A program made the position numbers and the translations under genes. A stretch of DNA of 64,000 nt from Epiperipatus broadwayi (lineage: Eukaryota; Onychophora; Udeonychophora; Euonychophora; Peripatidae): assembly GCA_028023455.1 (NCBI GenBank), contig JAQFVV010000012.1, positions 10,204,499 to 10,268,498 of the forward strand. The letters run 5' to 3'. The notes under the pieces are model-generated. The model saw nothing but the letters and a program-made list of their open reading frames with translations. It was not told where the DNA came from and searched no databases. Positions 24,048 through 36,559 of this stretch are shown here, one piece after another (position 1 is the first letter of the stretch; each line of letters starts with the position of its first letter).

Positions 24048-24118
24048 CAGGTGGGTCAGCAATATGAGATGGCATGGAGAGTTGAGGTCATGTGAAAGTC
24101 TGAGTTCGAATCCCACAT
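24048..24118 (+). repeat. tRNA-like segment (candidate pol III promoter) of family 2
   Basis: The box-B-like word AGTTCGAATCC at 24103-24113 matches the GGTTCGANTCC consensus at all but the first position. A box-A-like TGGGTCAGC lies at about 24052-24060. The spacing is tRNA-like and the segment starts 33 nt after the predicted ribozyme cleavage point. The same block recurs 483 bp later. Confidence 0.55.
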
Positions 24119-24456
24119 ACATTACATATATTTATGCAGGTTTAGGCCTGTATAGTGTATTAATTTACATATTGAAACATAGTGCACAAAGGTCTGCCAA
24201 CTCCTCGCATATGTATGCAAAATGGATTATTCTCCTGTACATGAGGGGTCAGAATGACTAAATGTCAACATGGGTAGAATGACAACCTTGGCACTAACAT
24301 GGGCATTGAACATTATATCATCAGATTTTCAATGAATTGGAAGGCTGAAGAGTTGTGGGTTGTAGTAGTTTGAATCCTATCCATTAAAGTATGTAAGATT
24401 GGCTATTTTAATATAAAGCTGAACATTGATTGTATATATGTGTGGAGATGGTAATC

Positions 24457-24502
24457 TGGACCAACTGATGAGTGCTGGTTTAGCATGAAATACATCTATT
24501 GG
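24457..24502 (+). ncRNA. Hammerhead motif, family 2, copy c (core intact)
   Basis: CTGATGA is at 24465-24471. Stem II follows (TGCT with AGCA, closed by a G-U pair). GAAA is at 24487-24490. Stem I is CCAA 24461-24464 with TTGG 24499-24502. Stem III has one mismatch (U against C). Predicted cleavage is after A24498, with a CUA triplet. Most catalytic residues are intact; activity is uncertain because of stem III. Confidence 0.65.
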
Positions 24503-24660
24503 CAATTATTTATCTTTTCAACATATGTATGAACAGGTGAGTTAGGAATATGAGATGGCATGGATAGTTGAGGGTCATGTGAAAGTCTGAGTTCGAATCC
24601 TGCATACATTACATATATATATATATGCAGGTTTAAGTCTGTATAATATATTAATTTAAT

Positions 24661-26029
24661 TAAGTAGAGTAAGTACTGTTATGTAGAAATTATTAACAAA
24701 CTAATAAAAATTTTACAGGATCAACAAATGATAAATTTTACAGAATATCATCTAAAAAAGTTTTTTAAAAGAAATGTTGTACTAATAAAAGAATGTGTTT
24801 AATATGACAAACACATTGTAAATATATAAATAGTATATTAAAAATTAAGTTAAAAAAATAGATACATATAACACGTATACTAAGAAATACTAAGAAATGC
24901 GTGTATGTATTTATTTTTTGAATTACATTTTTCAGATAAGATTGGGATTAAAAATTAAGTTATTGTTATTATTAATAATTATATTCAATATTTAAGTATC
25001 CAAAAGCATATAATTACTTTAAACACATTAGAATTTTATAAAGATGATATGTCTTCTTAATATGATAAATTTATTCATTCATAAAGATTAGAAAATCAAG
25101 AGGGCTATATTGTTGGCATTTTAACATAATCTGATGAAATGAAACTGTTTGTATTTAAACAGAATAATCTTTTTTATATTTGATTATTCAAATGAACTGA
25201 GAGCAACTGAAAAAAAGGCTCTCTAAAAATCAATATCCTATTTTATTATAAACTTAAAAAAAATATCAAGACCATATCTTTAAATATAATTTATTATGTG
25301 CTTTTAACATAAAATAATAAACTATGGACTCATCATTCATAGAATGTATGGCTCCTTTTTCACCAATACTAAACATAAAATACACTAATTCTCATCTGCT
25401 CATTCCAGATTGACTGCTAATTTCTTCAAATTTAAAGTAAAAAAAAGCTACTGAGATGCTTTATAGATTAAATATCTATAAAAATAAAATCTAAATATGT
25501 TTAGGATTTTTCAACTATCTAAAAGATGTTCGTTCAAATTCCGGCAAATTTGAACTGAGGTCAAAGGATTTTTGCAAGTTAGACCTCTAATCACTAAACT
25601 ACGAGGACTTTTTAATAATATAGTATATACCTATATTGTTTGAAATTGCACATACATGTTTTACAAATACTTTATTACTTCTTTTTTTTTTAATAAAAAG
25701 CAATTAAATTTTAGCCGTATTCATTTTGAAAAAAGTAATTTTCCATATTGTATCACAACTGAAATCTTGTGGAAAAAAATTAATTTAAATGGAAATGCAT
25801 TTTTATTTCTGTTTTTAGTATTTTAATTTATCAGTTTTTAGTATTTTAATTTCACAATAAATTAAAAGGCAGAAGCTAAAAATAATCTTTTTTTATTTAA
25901 AAAATAAAACAAAATTATCTCAATAAAACAGATAATAATATTTTATAATAATGATAAATATTATGTATGCGTGTTATTTGCCAGAAGGTAGGTGGAATAA
26001 GAAGTTCGGGCACCGGAAGTAACTAAATG
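24661..26029. other. AT-rich non-coding stretch
   Basis: No gene or recognised element. Confidence 0.5.
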
Positions 26030-26072
26030 ATCGGATATTTCGACCTAGCAATAACGCTTGATCATCATCGAT
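26030..26072 (-). ncRNA. Possible hammerhead relic
   Basis: On the minus strand, ATCG and CGAT arms could form stem I, ATGATGA stands where CUGANGA would be (C3 changed), and GAAA is followed by AUAUC. A long imperfect stem II is possible. The match is weaker than at the other sites. Confidence 0.3.
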
Positions 26073-29000
26073 AGTAATTTGTCATTTGTAATCATAGCAA
26101 CGATAAGTGATAATAACAAAAACAATGAAAAAAAAGTCAGCCAATGAAAATTAGTTTTGCTTACCAAGTTTAGGATGACATTAATTAAAGAATACGTTTA
26201 TAAATGCCATTCACATAATACAAATCGATAAACATTAGCAGAATAATTATTTCTAGAAAAGAGAAATAAAATATTATAAAGAAGAAAAGAAAAATGCAAC
26301 ACAACGATTTTCTGCACGTGTTTATCAGCTAGCACGGCTTTTATATTTGATTAAATGCAACTAACTTTCCACCATTCACGTTTAACTACTTAATGATTTT
26401 TTATGGGTGAAAAAAAATGGGTCAATTCCTTTTTAAAATTTATTACCAGACAGTAAAATAGATATCTAATTATGAATTGATAAACCCTTCAACTGCTAAT
26501 TAATTATTGAAAGACTGCACCAATTTAACAAATTTGTAGTTTTATAGAAATAAAGCTAAAATATTCATCCAGGGGATAGTAGCTTATTTAAATAATGTGC
26601 AATAATCTTCCATAAAGTAAAAGTTTTTTTTTCTTTTAAAAAAGGCAATTATTAAAGGTAGAATTGGCATGATTTATTACAATTTTTTTTTTTTCTCACT
26701 TAAAAAGAATTTACATAAAACTAGATCCATAATGAAGTAATTAAATAGCATCATTAAAGTTTTTTTCTCTCTCTTCTTTAATGATTTTAAAATAAACTTC
26801 ACTGCTTCTAACTTATGCAAAGAAAAGTAAATGGCTTTTTTTTTTTAAAATAGATAAAGATTTAATTACACCAGATTTAGTATCGTTTATTTTTTAATTT
26901 TTTTTTGGTAATTTTCAATAAACTGGGGGGGGGGGTACATTATTTTACTTGTTATAATAATTTTACACGATTTGGTAATTGAATTTTAGGAAGGTAAAAA
27001 TTCAAAATTGTTGCTTGCGGTCCGAGTATTTAAATTCAATGATGATAATAGTTATCTAAAGATGAAAATAAAAAAAGAGATAAAGGGAAAAAATTGTAAC
27101 AGATATACTTATTTTTCTTGTATAGACTATTTTCATTATCTAATATTAATTGTTAAATGTTAATAGTTTAATTGATTAAAGCAGCAACTTAAATTCAGTA
27201 TTCATAAATCTAAAGATTCCTGGTTTTATTCCCAAGTTATTACTATCACTGGTCAGGCCAACAATACCCGAAGAAAAGAGGAGAATAAAATATTATGTTA
27301 TATTCTATTCAAATTTTTCCAAAAGACATTTAACAATTAATACTAGATGATGGAAATAATCCAACATATAATTACAAGTAAAAATGCTGTCACCAAAAAC
27401 TTTCAGTCAAATGTGCATTGTTTTTATTTTGCCATTCAAAGATGAAGCTACAATAAACAGATATTGATTTGTTAAGATAACCTAGAAAGAAGTATTAATG
27501 TATGAATCATTTTATTATTTGGTATTGATGAGATATTTGTGACAACAGTTATTGCCAAAACATTGATTATTATTGACAAATATCAAATCCAAACAACATC
27601 TGCTTTGAGATTATACATAATAGTAAATATTTAATGTGAGTTTGTTGCAACTTAGTTCAGTAATTAATTATATTTGCACAAATAATGGGCTTTTTCTCTT
27701 GTGTGCTACATTTTTTTCTTGAGATGCTAGTATTTATCAATATTTACTTAAAGATTATTTAATTGTTAAACTTTTGAAATATCATTAATGATGAAAACTG
27801 AATTATTTTACAATCTCATTTTTTACTTTTACAGTCAGCACATTGATATTAATCATGCAAATTCAAATTTATATAATTTTACTTTTTAATTAATAATAGC
27901 TACTTATATACTAGATAATTAACTAGATTGGTTATCTGGAGGAAAAAAAAACTCTAATAAGGTAATTTGGGATATGAAAAAATTATCAAACTTCACCCAA
28001 TTTGAAGTTGAACTCCTTGTCATTGATCTGGTAGGTAAATATATTATTCTTTACATTATTAAATCAATTAAGATATGTAACCAAGCAACAGAATCTTAGC
28101 ACTACCAGTGATACTTTGGCTTTGCTTTTCACATTGTTAATATATATACATTCCATGTGCATCCTATTATAAAAAAAGAAATAATAATAACATGAAACTT
28201 AATTTAGGCATGATCATGGGTTTTTTTTTAAAAAAATAGAAACAAAAGTAGGTAAGCCTTGCAGATTGATTTGACATTTGATTATTTCTTGATTTTTTTT
28301 TTTCTTTTGTGCGACCATTTAAATTTTTTTATTAGTCCAAGATCTTTACAAAGGCAGTAGTTAAGTTATGTATGCTATCTTTAGTAACTGAATTATTTGT
28401 AAAGGATCAAAAAATATAGCTAAATCATTGAAATCAGATTTTTTTTTTATCCTGTATGATTGTTAGCAATTATCATTAAGCAATAAAAGAAACAATTGTT
28501 TTTAAAAAGTGGCATTTTTCATAGCTGTCTAATAATTTTAAACAACTTATCATGGTATTTTAATATTCAAAAATCAACTTAAACAATAAATTTTATTATT
28601 TCAAACAAATTTAAGCATATAAAATACAGAAAATATTAGTGCAAATAATATGTAAATTTTCAAATTATTCCCTATTTAAATCTATTTACATGAATCAAAT
28701 CATGATTATTTTATCAATAATTATTCAAGAATGTGATCTATGTTTCTAAATTTTTTTTTTTAAAATTCATTGTGGAAAATAAACTTATCTTAATCCTGAT
28801 ATTTTATTATATCTTAGTCTATTTTCAATTAATAAAATAAATAACCATATAATTAATTGCTGGGAAATCATGTGATATTCAAAAATTCAAATGATAGATT
28901 GAATACAATACTTTCAATTATCCAAACTGAAACTTTTTCCTTCTTTCAATTGGAAATTGATTCAGAAACATTTACCTCTTGAATTCAGCATTCTACCATT

Positions 29001-29197
29001 TGAATAATCTAATTAAATAATACAACAATATATTTCATATCTCCAGTAGATGGATGGAAAAATATATTTTGCAAAATATATATATTGAACACAGTTTGGC
29101 CATTATTCGTGCATAAAATCAACAGACTGCCCATACAGTTGCCATGCAATTTATATTTAGTATTTTTAATTAAAAGTGAAGTGTAGGAGTATGTCAA
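26073..29197. other. AT-rich non-coding stretch
   Basis: No gene or mobile element recognised in 3.1 kb. It includes a run of 11 G at 26925-26935, striking in such AT-rich DNA, and several T runs. Confidence 0.5.
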
Positions 29198-29198
29198 G

Positions 29199-29276
29199 TG
29201 TTGATGGCCGAGTGGTCAGCACAGCTGCCTTACAAGCTGTTGTTTCAGGTTTGCAGGTTCACTTCCCGGCCGATGC
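29199..29276 (+). repeat. tRNA-Leu/Ser-like SINE or tRNA pseudogene, copy 2
   Basis: Box A TGGCCGAGTGG (about 29205-29215) is an exact match to the consensus used by Leu and Ser tRNAs. Box B GGTTCACTTCC matches 9 of 11 positions. The flanks TGTCAAGTG before and GCTTTGACA after pair with each other, an extension also seen at the copy near 3103. An A-rich tail follows. Confidence 0.6.
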
Positions 29277-29286
29277 TTTGACACAT

Positions 29287-31057
29287 GAAAAAAAAAAATC
29301 TTTAAGAACATTAAACAAACAGTTAAAACAGCTAATATTAAATGCTGTAAATAATTGTAATTAAAATCTATTAGACTGACTATTCACAGAAAGACTCCAG
29401 CCCCATCCTTTAGGATAGAAATTGTTTATTACATTTGAAATTCATACATGAATAAATATATATAATCTGTGATGTGCAATAATATATTTATAAAAATTAC
29501 TCATTGTTGTATAGGGTCTAATTTCATAATTTTAATTTTAAATAATGTATATTTTAGAAAAAAAAATTCCGGCGTATGAGATTTTAATAACTCTTATAGT
29601 TTTGCCAAAATGTTTAATACATGCCTGTATTAAATCCAAATCTATTATTACCATAAGAGCAGAATGATCAGAAAAATGAGTGGTGAGTTTATTAATTGAT
29701 GTAATAAAAGAAAATAAAGGAAAACATCTATAAGTGAAGAAGGTCTTCCATTGTGACAGGAGATAGCATTTGAATGAAGGAAACTTTCTATACTAATAAG
29801 AGGAAAATTAAAAGTTTCAGCCATTTACTTGCAAATATATGATAGCTCAAATTAAAATCTATAAAAATAATTATAATATATGGTATGGGAATGAGAAAAG
29901 AATTTAACATAATGATTTGTCTATTTTAGGACCATATGCAAATTGATGAAAGGTAATAATTAGTAAGTTATTATCTATCTATCTATATAATGTAATCCAA
30001 AGAATCAACGATAATGAGTGAGTAGTTCAATCACTGGGGCCAAGTTGTAACCTGTGAAAGAAGAAAAGAAAATGAAAAATAAATCAGACAACTACACTTA
30101 AAACTCTAGATGATCAATCCAAACCCTTTTGCTGTTCAATAGCCAACATGTTGTGTCAACTAAATCGTAAACAATGTTATATGTTATATAACCTATGGCT
30201 AAACTCAGTGGGTTTATAATATAAATACTATATGCTACAATAAGAAGATATATACAGGGGAAACATTTATAATAAAATATTATATAAATACAAAGCAACA
30301 TTATTAATAAATCAAGAGAAGAAATCTCAACTCACTCTAGCATACCTAAAAGTCTCTTAATATTGTGAGCATATGCCATTGAGATTACATTTAAATTTCT
30401 TTCTTCTTTAAACAACTACCAATTTTATACCTATCTTTTAAAGATCTTCTAAGTATCTCATTGTTCTGATCAGATAAAAATTATTATTTAACTCTTATTA
30501 AATTTTAATTATTTTTTTTAATCTATGCCATTTAAGATCCATCTTTTAAATGCAATTCCTTTATTCTCAAAATAAATTTAATAATATGGTTCTTTAAGTT
30601 AAATCAGAGTATCTCAGGGTAAGATAATCTCATTTAAATGATAAAATAAATTCTTTTAGACTCTACAGATTTATTGAATGTTGAATGAAATCCTAGATAA
30701 TAAAATAGACAAGACATAACTTTCCCTAAACTAATGTCATCATAATTATGACAATAACAATATTATTACTAGCTTAAATAAAACATAATCTCTTAATTGT
30801 AGAATAAGATAATTAATAACCTAGGATTACACTCAGATATTAAGAATGGGTAAAAGATTTTGTAGCCATTCCAAATAACCTAGAATAAATCTACCTAAAC
30901 ACATTATGAATATGAATTAGATTCTGTAAAATTAAATTTTATCACAAAATAATAAGCATAATATTTAAATATAAAAATGATTTTAAGATAAATATGTACA
31001 GTGATTTGAAATAAGCAAATTATATTAGTTAAAGTTATCCAAAATGACAAATCTAAT
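29287..31057. other. AT-rich non-coding stretch
   Basis: No gene or element recognised. A short CTAT microsatellite is at about 29972-29987. An open frame of 67 codons at 30098-30301 (minus) is low-complexity. Confidence 0.5.
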
Positions 31058-31065
31058 TGAAATTC

Positions 31066-32321
31066 GGTAAAAGTTCACTATAACGGTCTATGGTTGTTTG
31101 CCCTCTATTGTTTAAAATTTAAACTAAATTGCTTGAGAAATGACATGTATGTTATTATATTACAAATAAATTAAAATTTAATCAAATGTAAAAGATAATA
31201 ATAATAAAAAAAAACCTTTTGAATGTTGGATTAATTACACGACATTAATTAAAATAATTACTTTTAATTTCTTTGAAAGTTAAGATTTTAAACTGTCTAC
31301 AACTTAAGAATTTAAAATAAAAAGTATATGCTACTGTCTTACAATTACAGGAAAATTTATTCAAATGTAAAAGATAATAAAAAAACATTTACCTTTTTAA
31401 ATATAATTACGTCCTATACAGACTAGGAAGTTGGAGACTGCTGATGTTATTGTCCAGCCATCTGAAATAATGTGTACACTGTCTCACAACTTAAGAATTT
31501 AAAATAACTACATTTATAGCACATGTGGCAAAAAAAAGCACCTTATTGTTCAACGTGAATTACGCATACTTGTACAGTTTTATAGTTACAAAAGATGTCT
31601 GTTACATGCTTAGTACCTGATAGTGAATTTTTAAGTGTTGCTGCTATTCTGGCAGAAGAATGGGATGCCACCATCGCATCTCAATCAGAAAGGGGTTTTC
31701 TTTTTCCAAAGTCATCTCCTCTGGCTGGGCTGCGACAATAACATCATCAGTCTCAACAATGGTGTGTATTTGCATTCGGTTGTGTCCATCAGGAAAACTT
31801 CATGGATCCCAGACCGAGACATACACACCCAGAATATTGAAAACATGTGGATGAGAGCAAACGTAAGCTGAAATTCCAATGTGGCATTAGCAGAGCTTTG
31901 TTTTCATCATACCTGCGTTGCCCCGAGTAGATACAGCAATACCACTTTTTTCTCCAACTTCCTAGTCTGTATAGGACGTAATTATATTTAAAAAGGTAAA
32001 TGTTTTTTTTATCTTTTACATTTGAATAAATTTTCCTGTAATTGTAAGACAGTAGCATATACTTTTTTATTTTAAATTCTTAAGTTGTAGACAGTTTAAA
32101 ATCTTAACTTTCAAAGAAATTAAAAGTAATTATTTTAATTAATGTCGTGTAATTAATCCAACATTCAAAAGGTTTTTTTTTTTATTATTATCTTTTACAT
32201 TTGATTAAATTTTAATTTATTTGTAATATAATAACATACATGTCAGATTCACAAGCAATTTAGTTTAAATTTTAAACAATAGAGGGCAAACAACCATAGA
32301 CCGTTATAGTGAACTTTTACC
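31066..32321 (+). mobile_element. Merlin-type DNA transposon with 372-bp terminal inverted repeats
   Basis: The arms 31066-31437 and 31951-32321 are near-perfect reverse complements beginning GGTAAAAGTTCACTATAACG. The 8-bp target duplication TGAAATTC is exact on both sides (31058-31065 and 32322-32329). Merlin elements are known for 8-9 bp duplications, GG-starting ends and an IS1016/ISXO2-related transposase. A remnant of such a transposase lies in the 513-bp interior. The long arms make it a potential fold-back structure. It is non-autonomous now. Confidence 0.85.
31635..31871 (+). pseudogene. ISXO2-like (Merlin) transposase C-terminal remnant
   Basis: Two frames together give the signature end of the ISXO2-like DDE domain. 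SLNNGVYLHSVV (about 31750-31785) is followed in one frame by HQENFMDP and in another by DIHTQNIENMW (about 31820-31850). Intact relatives show VNH..NFvDP..g.HTq.IE..W in a single frame. One frameshift therefore separates the blocks. The reading ends where GTAAG occurs at about 31862, a possible splice donor. The upstream catalytic aspartates are not seen. The match agrees with the TSD length and ends of the surrounding element. Confidence 0.75.
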
Positions 32322-32335
32322 TGAAATTCTTTATT

Positions 32336-32555
32336 AAACAAATTACATATTTCTTAGATGTTCTACTAACGCTTAAGTAATCAATAAAATAACTCTTATT
32401 ACTTTAAAGTTCATGTATTCTTTTAGCATATACACTTAAAATAATAAACAAATTACATATTTCTTAGATGTTCTACTAACGCTTAAGTAATCAATAAAAT
32501 AACTCATTACTTTAAAGTTCATGTATTCTTTTAGCATATACACTTAAAATAATTT
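32336..32555. repeat. 110-bp tandem duplication
   Basis: The segment starting AAACAAATTACATATTTC at 32336 is repeated head-to-tail at 32446, with only a 2-base indel difference seen (CTCTTATT against CTCATT). It lies a few bases beyond the Merlin insertion. Confidence 0.85.
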
Positions 32556-35500
32556 ACAATATTTTCTAAGTATTTAAATTTTCATTCAATAAATGGAATG
32601 ATCTCTAGTTGATAATTGGAATGATATAAACAAACAACTATGAGAAATTTCTTAAATAACAACAACAAATATTTATTCTACAGAAAAACAAATTTAAATA
32701 AATTGCAAATATTCCTTATTTGAGTCCACAGAGCTAAAGGTTTTCACAACATTACTTTTTCAAAATTATGACAGAAGGATTTAAAATTTTATATCATGTT
32801 TTATAAAATAAATTCAATTGGATTAAACAAAAATAATCCAGCAGATTAAAATAAACTTTCTATATTTAATTATTTAAAAGTTCTCACTTATCAATGCATT
32901 CATATAAATATAATACCCTTCATATAAGTAGCATCCCTTTTAGGAATATTTAACATAATAATAATAGTTTAATAATCCAGCAATGAAGAAGTGATAAGAC
33001 AGGTGTATGTTATCTGCTAATGTCTAAATAAACTTTTGAAATTTTAAAATTAATTATTTATTGTATTTATTCCTCATTATTAGCAAAACTCACAAATTTA
33101 CAATGAATTATTCACATTTAAGCCAACCAAGAATGCTACAGAGGTAAGGTAAAATTCCTCAAATTTTGAAAAAAACCTTGTCAGATAAAGCCATAGTAAA
33201 AATACTAAACATGCTTTATTAAACATCTTACAAACTACAAACAAAATTCATTTTCAAATAATTAAATAAGGAAAAGTGAAAAATATGATGGCATAGCTCA
33301 TAAGAACACACATACTTTTGAGGGCTAATAAAAAATATAGGTCTTTGTCACTATTCAGTAAAAAAAATGAGAAATGTGCATCAAGGACAAAACATTAAAT
33401 AAGAATTGCCTTAAAAATAGAGCCTAAGCTACAACCCCCAAAATATTTGCTATGAGAATACAAACATTAGCAAGACAATAAATAATAAGAGAGAAACAAT
33501 GCTGCCATCTCTTTTGAAAAATACGCTAGCAAAATAATGATAATCTAACACTACCAACTTTAAATATACTGGCATATACAAGCACTCTTAAAATAGAGAG
33601 AATAAATCTATCTAACAAAAATAATAGAGCTAACAAATATGATAAATAACAATAATTAATGCCAAATATGGCTCTATTAACACTAGGCAATAAATAATCA
33701 TAAAATAAATAATAAAAACATAAAAAAGGAAATGCATACTATTTTAAATATGCAAATATGATAAATTACTATTCTGAAAACTTTAACCGATAATATTTCA
33801 ATATATAGCATATACAATATAAAAATAATATGCACATAAATAAAACATGGTATGCAAAATCATAATACAAATAAATTCAATCTTTTGTCATTAAATTAAA
33901 TAAATTAAATAATGTCCTTCAGCTTTTTTCTTTCTTCTTCCAATTACAATTATACTGAAGTGTGAATAGATAAATTTGGAAAATGCAGTCTTGTGGGCAG
34001 AAAATATATTAATTTAAAATACACAACAATTGAAATATCAAAATTCAAAATATCAACTATGAAATATAAAAGTGCTTTTGGATATCTATCATCAAATTTC
34101 AGAAAATATACTAGCAAAGAAGATATAATTATGGTCATTCAAACAAGATCCATGTATTGAAATTATAACATTTGTTGATTAAGTTTCAAATAAATAGTTC
34201 ATTAGTATTTAAGTTCAAGTTTTCAAATTAATTTACCATACAAAATACCTTATTTTATAATATTAATGTGAATATTTTATAATAAAGTACTTGTGATAAC
34301 TTGTATTTATCCAATATTATCAAGCATTTGCAGGAGAAACATATATATTACAAATATCATATTGATGATCACAGTTGTTTCCATAGCAATGCTTGGAGGA
34401 AAAATACTGCTCACAGGATTTAAAACATTGAAGGCACTATAAAGTAATTAAATGCAAAAAAATCATTTAAATTCATTAAAATAAAATGTCATTTTTGCAG
34501 GTAGATTTTATATTTCATTTTTATTAAGTGAAAAGTTTTAAATTTCACATAATACTTATTAAATAGTTTGTTGCATGTTATTTTTTTTTATTATTATTGC
34601 CACAGAAATAATTTCTTTTTTCCAAAGAGGGAAACAAACAGAAAGTCATAAGTGAATTCTTGTATTTGTGCTTTAATAAGTTAACAATATAATGTCTTTG
34701 TTTAAATGAGCACAAATACATTTTATTGAAGTATAAAATTATTATTAATTTAATTCTTTCTTTCAAAGACTTGATAAATTATTTTAAATGTCAGAAAAGA
34801 TACATTCATCATATCAAAAATCTAATTCTTATCCAATGAATTAGTCTTTTACTTTAGGTAAATAAATTCTGGACAATATTTGACATAAACAAATATTTTA
34901 AAGAAAATATCAAAAAATTATTACTTTCTGTAACATTCTTGCCAATAAGATTTTTAAATATTCCGTGGCAACTTTAATTATAATGCAGACATTCAAATGG
35001 GTTTAAAATTGACAAGAGTTTTTGAGTCATTATAATGACAATAATAACTTTTAAAATTCTTCAACACAGAAAATTAAAAAAATAATGTTCTAAACATTGT
35101 ATTAACTAATGGCATTACCATTAAAGCTGGCAGATATGAAGATTTCAATTCCCTCAATGTTGCAATTTAGATAATTGTGTCAATATAGTTTTTAAATTAC
35201 CCTGTCATAGTAAGCTAAAAAAATAAAAATAAAGTTTAGATAATTTTTAAAAATTTAACTGGACTTTTAAAATTCAACTGCTGCAACAAAAATGAACTTA
35301 AAACCAATTAAGGACCTTGAACAGGTGATAATACTAGTCATGTGACCAGAGTAACCTTTGCACCTTCCCTTACTAGTTTGAACCATGATCTAATTAATGT
35401 AATCAAAAAAGGTTGTTAGGTAAAAATTTACCTAATTAATATTCAAATTTTAAATAAATCAATTTTTGTCTAGACAATTACAAATTAATTAAAAACACTT

Positions 35501-35717
35501 CCTGGTGGCAAATAAAAATAATTACAGACACTAGTATAAAATAAAAATATTACATAATAAAATTTACATCATATTAAATAAAACAAATATTACAGACAAT
35601 ATTTAATATAATTATTTATTACTGTTTAAACCTAGACAAGTCTCGGAATATAAATTTAAAACTATCTTTTAAAAGTAGACATTTTATAATATTTTAAAAA
35701 TAAATAATGTCATAGCT
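32556..35717. other. AT-rich non-coding stretch
   Basis: No gene, RNA or element recognised. Open frames are at most about 62 codons and low-complexity. Confidence 0.5.
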
Positions 35718-35756
35718 CCTCACTGAAAAGAGCCATAGCTCAAAACTGGTCTGGGA
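35718..35756 (+). ncRNA. Solitary hammerhead relic related to family 1
   Basis: Stem I is CCTC/A (35718-35722) with TGGGA (35752-35756). The core reads CTGAAAA at 35723-35729 (G8 lost). A perfect 4-bp stem II GAGC/GCTC has loop CATA (35730-35741). AAAAC (35742-35746) stands for GAAAC, then TGGTC with the GUC triplet. Spacing is the same as in the family 1 ribozymes, but the stem II sequence differs. Two catalytic positions are mutated. No flanking copy of the 455-bp unit is evident. Confidence 0.55.
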
Positions 35757-36559
35757 TGGGGACCATCATAGATAAAGACTTCAGGTACTTTCTTGTAGCA
35801 TTTATCATAAAAAATAAATAAATAAGCTTGAATAGAGCTATTAGAAGGCTTTTTATATATTACATATTGGTAATTCAAGCTATATAGGTCATGGGAAATG
35901 TGACTGCTTTTTATTAATGTTAAAAATAAATAATATTGAAATTTAACTTTTATTCACTCATTTATTCAGTCAGTCATTTATCTATTGCTTTTTAAAATCC
36001 TATTTTTAATTACTAGCTTTATTAAACTCTTTTTAAATAAATGAGTCTAAAAATATTTAACTAGAATATTATGTTTTAACATTAAAATGAATTAAAATAT
36101 TATAGCTTTAATTGAAATACCAACAAAAATATAGAGTTTAAATCTGGTTTCTTAACCTTAAAATTAATACAAGCTTTTTAAAAAATTTAAATAATTAAAT
36201 CATGACTAAACTAGCATTATTAATTTAAAATGCATTATCTAAATTACTAGCTATTTAAAAATATAAAGACTTCAGCATTTTAAACATGTATTTAGGCTTA
36301 AAACTATTATAATTATCCATTCCTACAATACTTCAAAGAATAAAACTATTATAATTTAAGCTATGTAAAACTATTTTACAGCTGTACATTCTACAAAATA
36401 CTGATATAGTAACTTTTATATGCAAAAATTTATAGCATTATAAAATACTGGCAACAATTTATTTATAACAAAATTAAACTATATATATTAGATATCTTGG
36501 CACATAATTTGGTTTGACATTTAGTTTCTGACAAAGCTAAAGGTTACAATATATATATA
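35757..36559. other. AT-rich non-coding stretch
   Basis: Nothing recognised. It may include decayed flanking sequence of the hammerhead element. Confidence 0.45.

Larger units (their letters stand above)
23841..24660. mobile_element. Hammerhead repeat family 2 (~483-bp unit): inverted fragment plus tandem dimer
   Basis: A minus-strand fragment (about 23841-23965) abuts a plus-strand tandem array. The plus array has ribozyme motifs at 23972-24019 and 24457-24502, whose predicted cleavage sites are 483 bp apart. Each unit then carries a tRNA-like segment with box-B-type GTTCGAATCC, at about 24104-24113 and again near 24591-24600. The second plus unit is truncated near 24660. No protein is encoded. 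A pol III-type promoter joined to a hammerhead is the architecture of Schistosoma Smα-like SINEs and retrozyme-like elements. A second locus is at 45833-46935. Confidence 0.75.

Noticed and set aside
24016-24261. 81-codon plus-strand open frame
   Set aside because: Lies entirely inside the 483-bp hammerhead/tRNA-like unit, which is repeated without a conserved frame.
29176-29364. 62-codon open frame
   Set aside because: Crosses the tRNA-like SINE and its A-rich tail; a chance frame.
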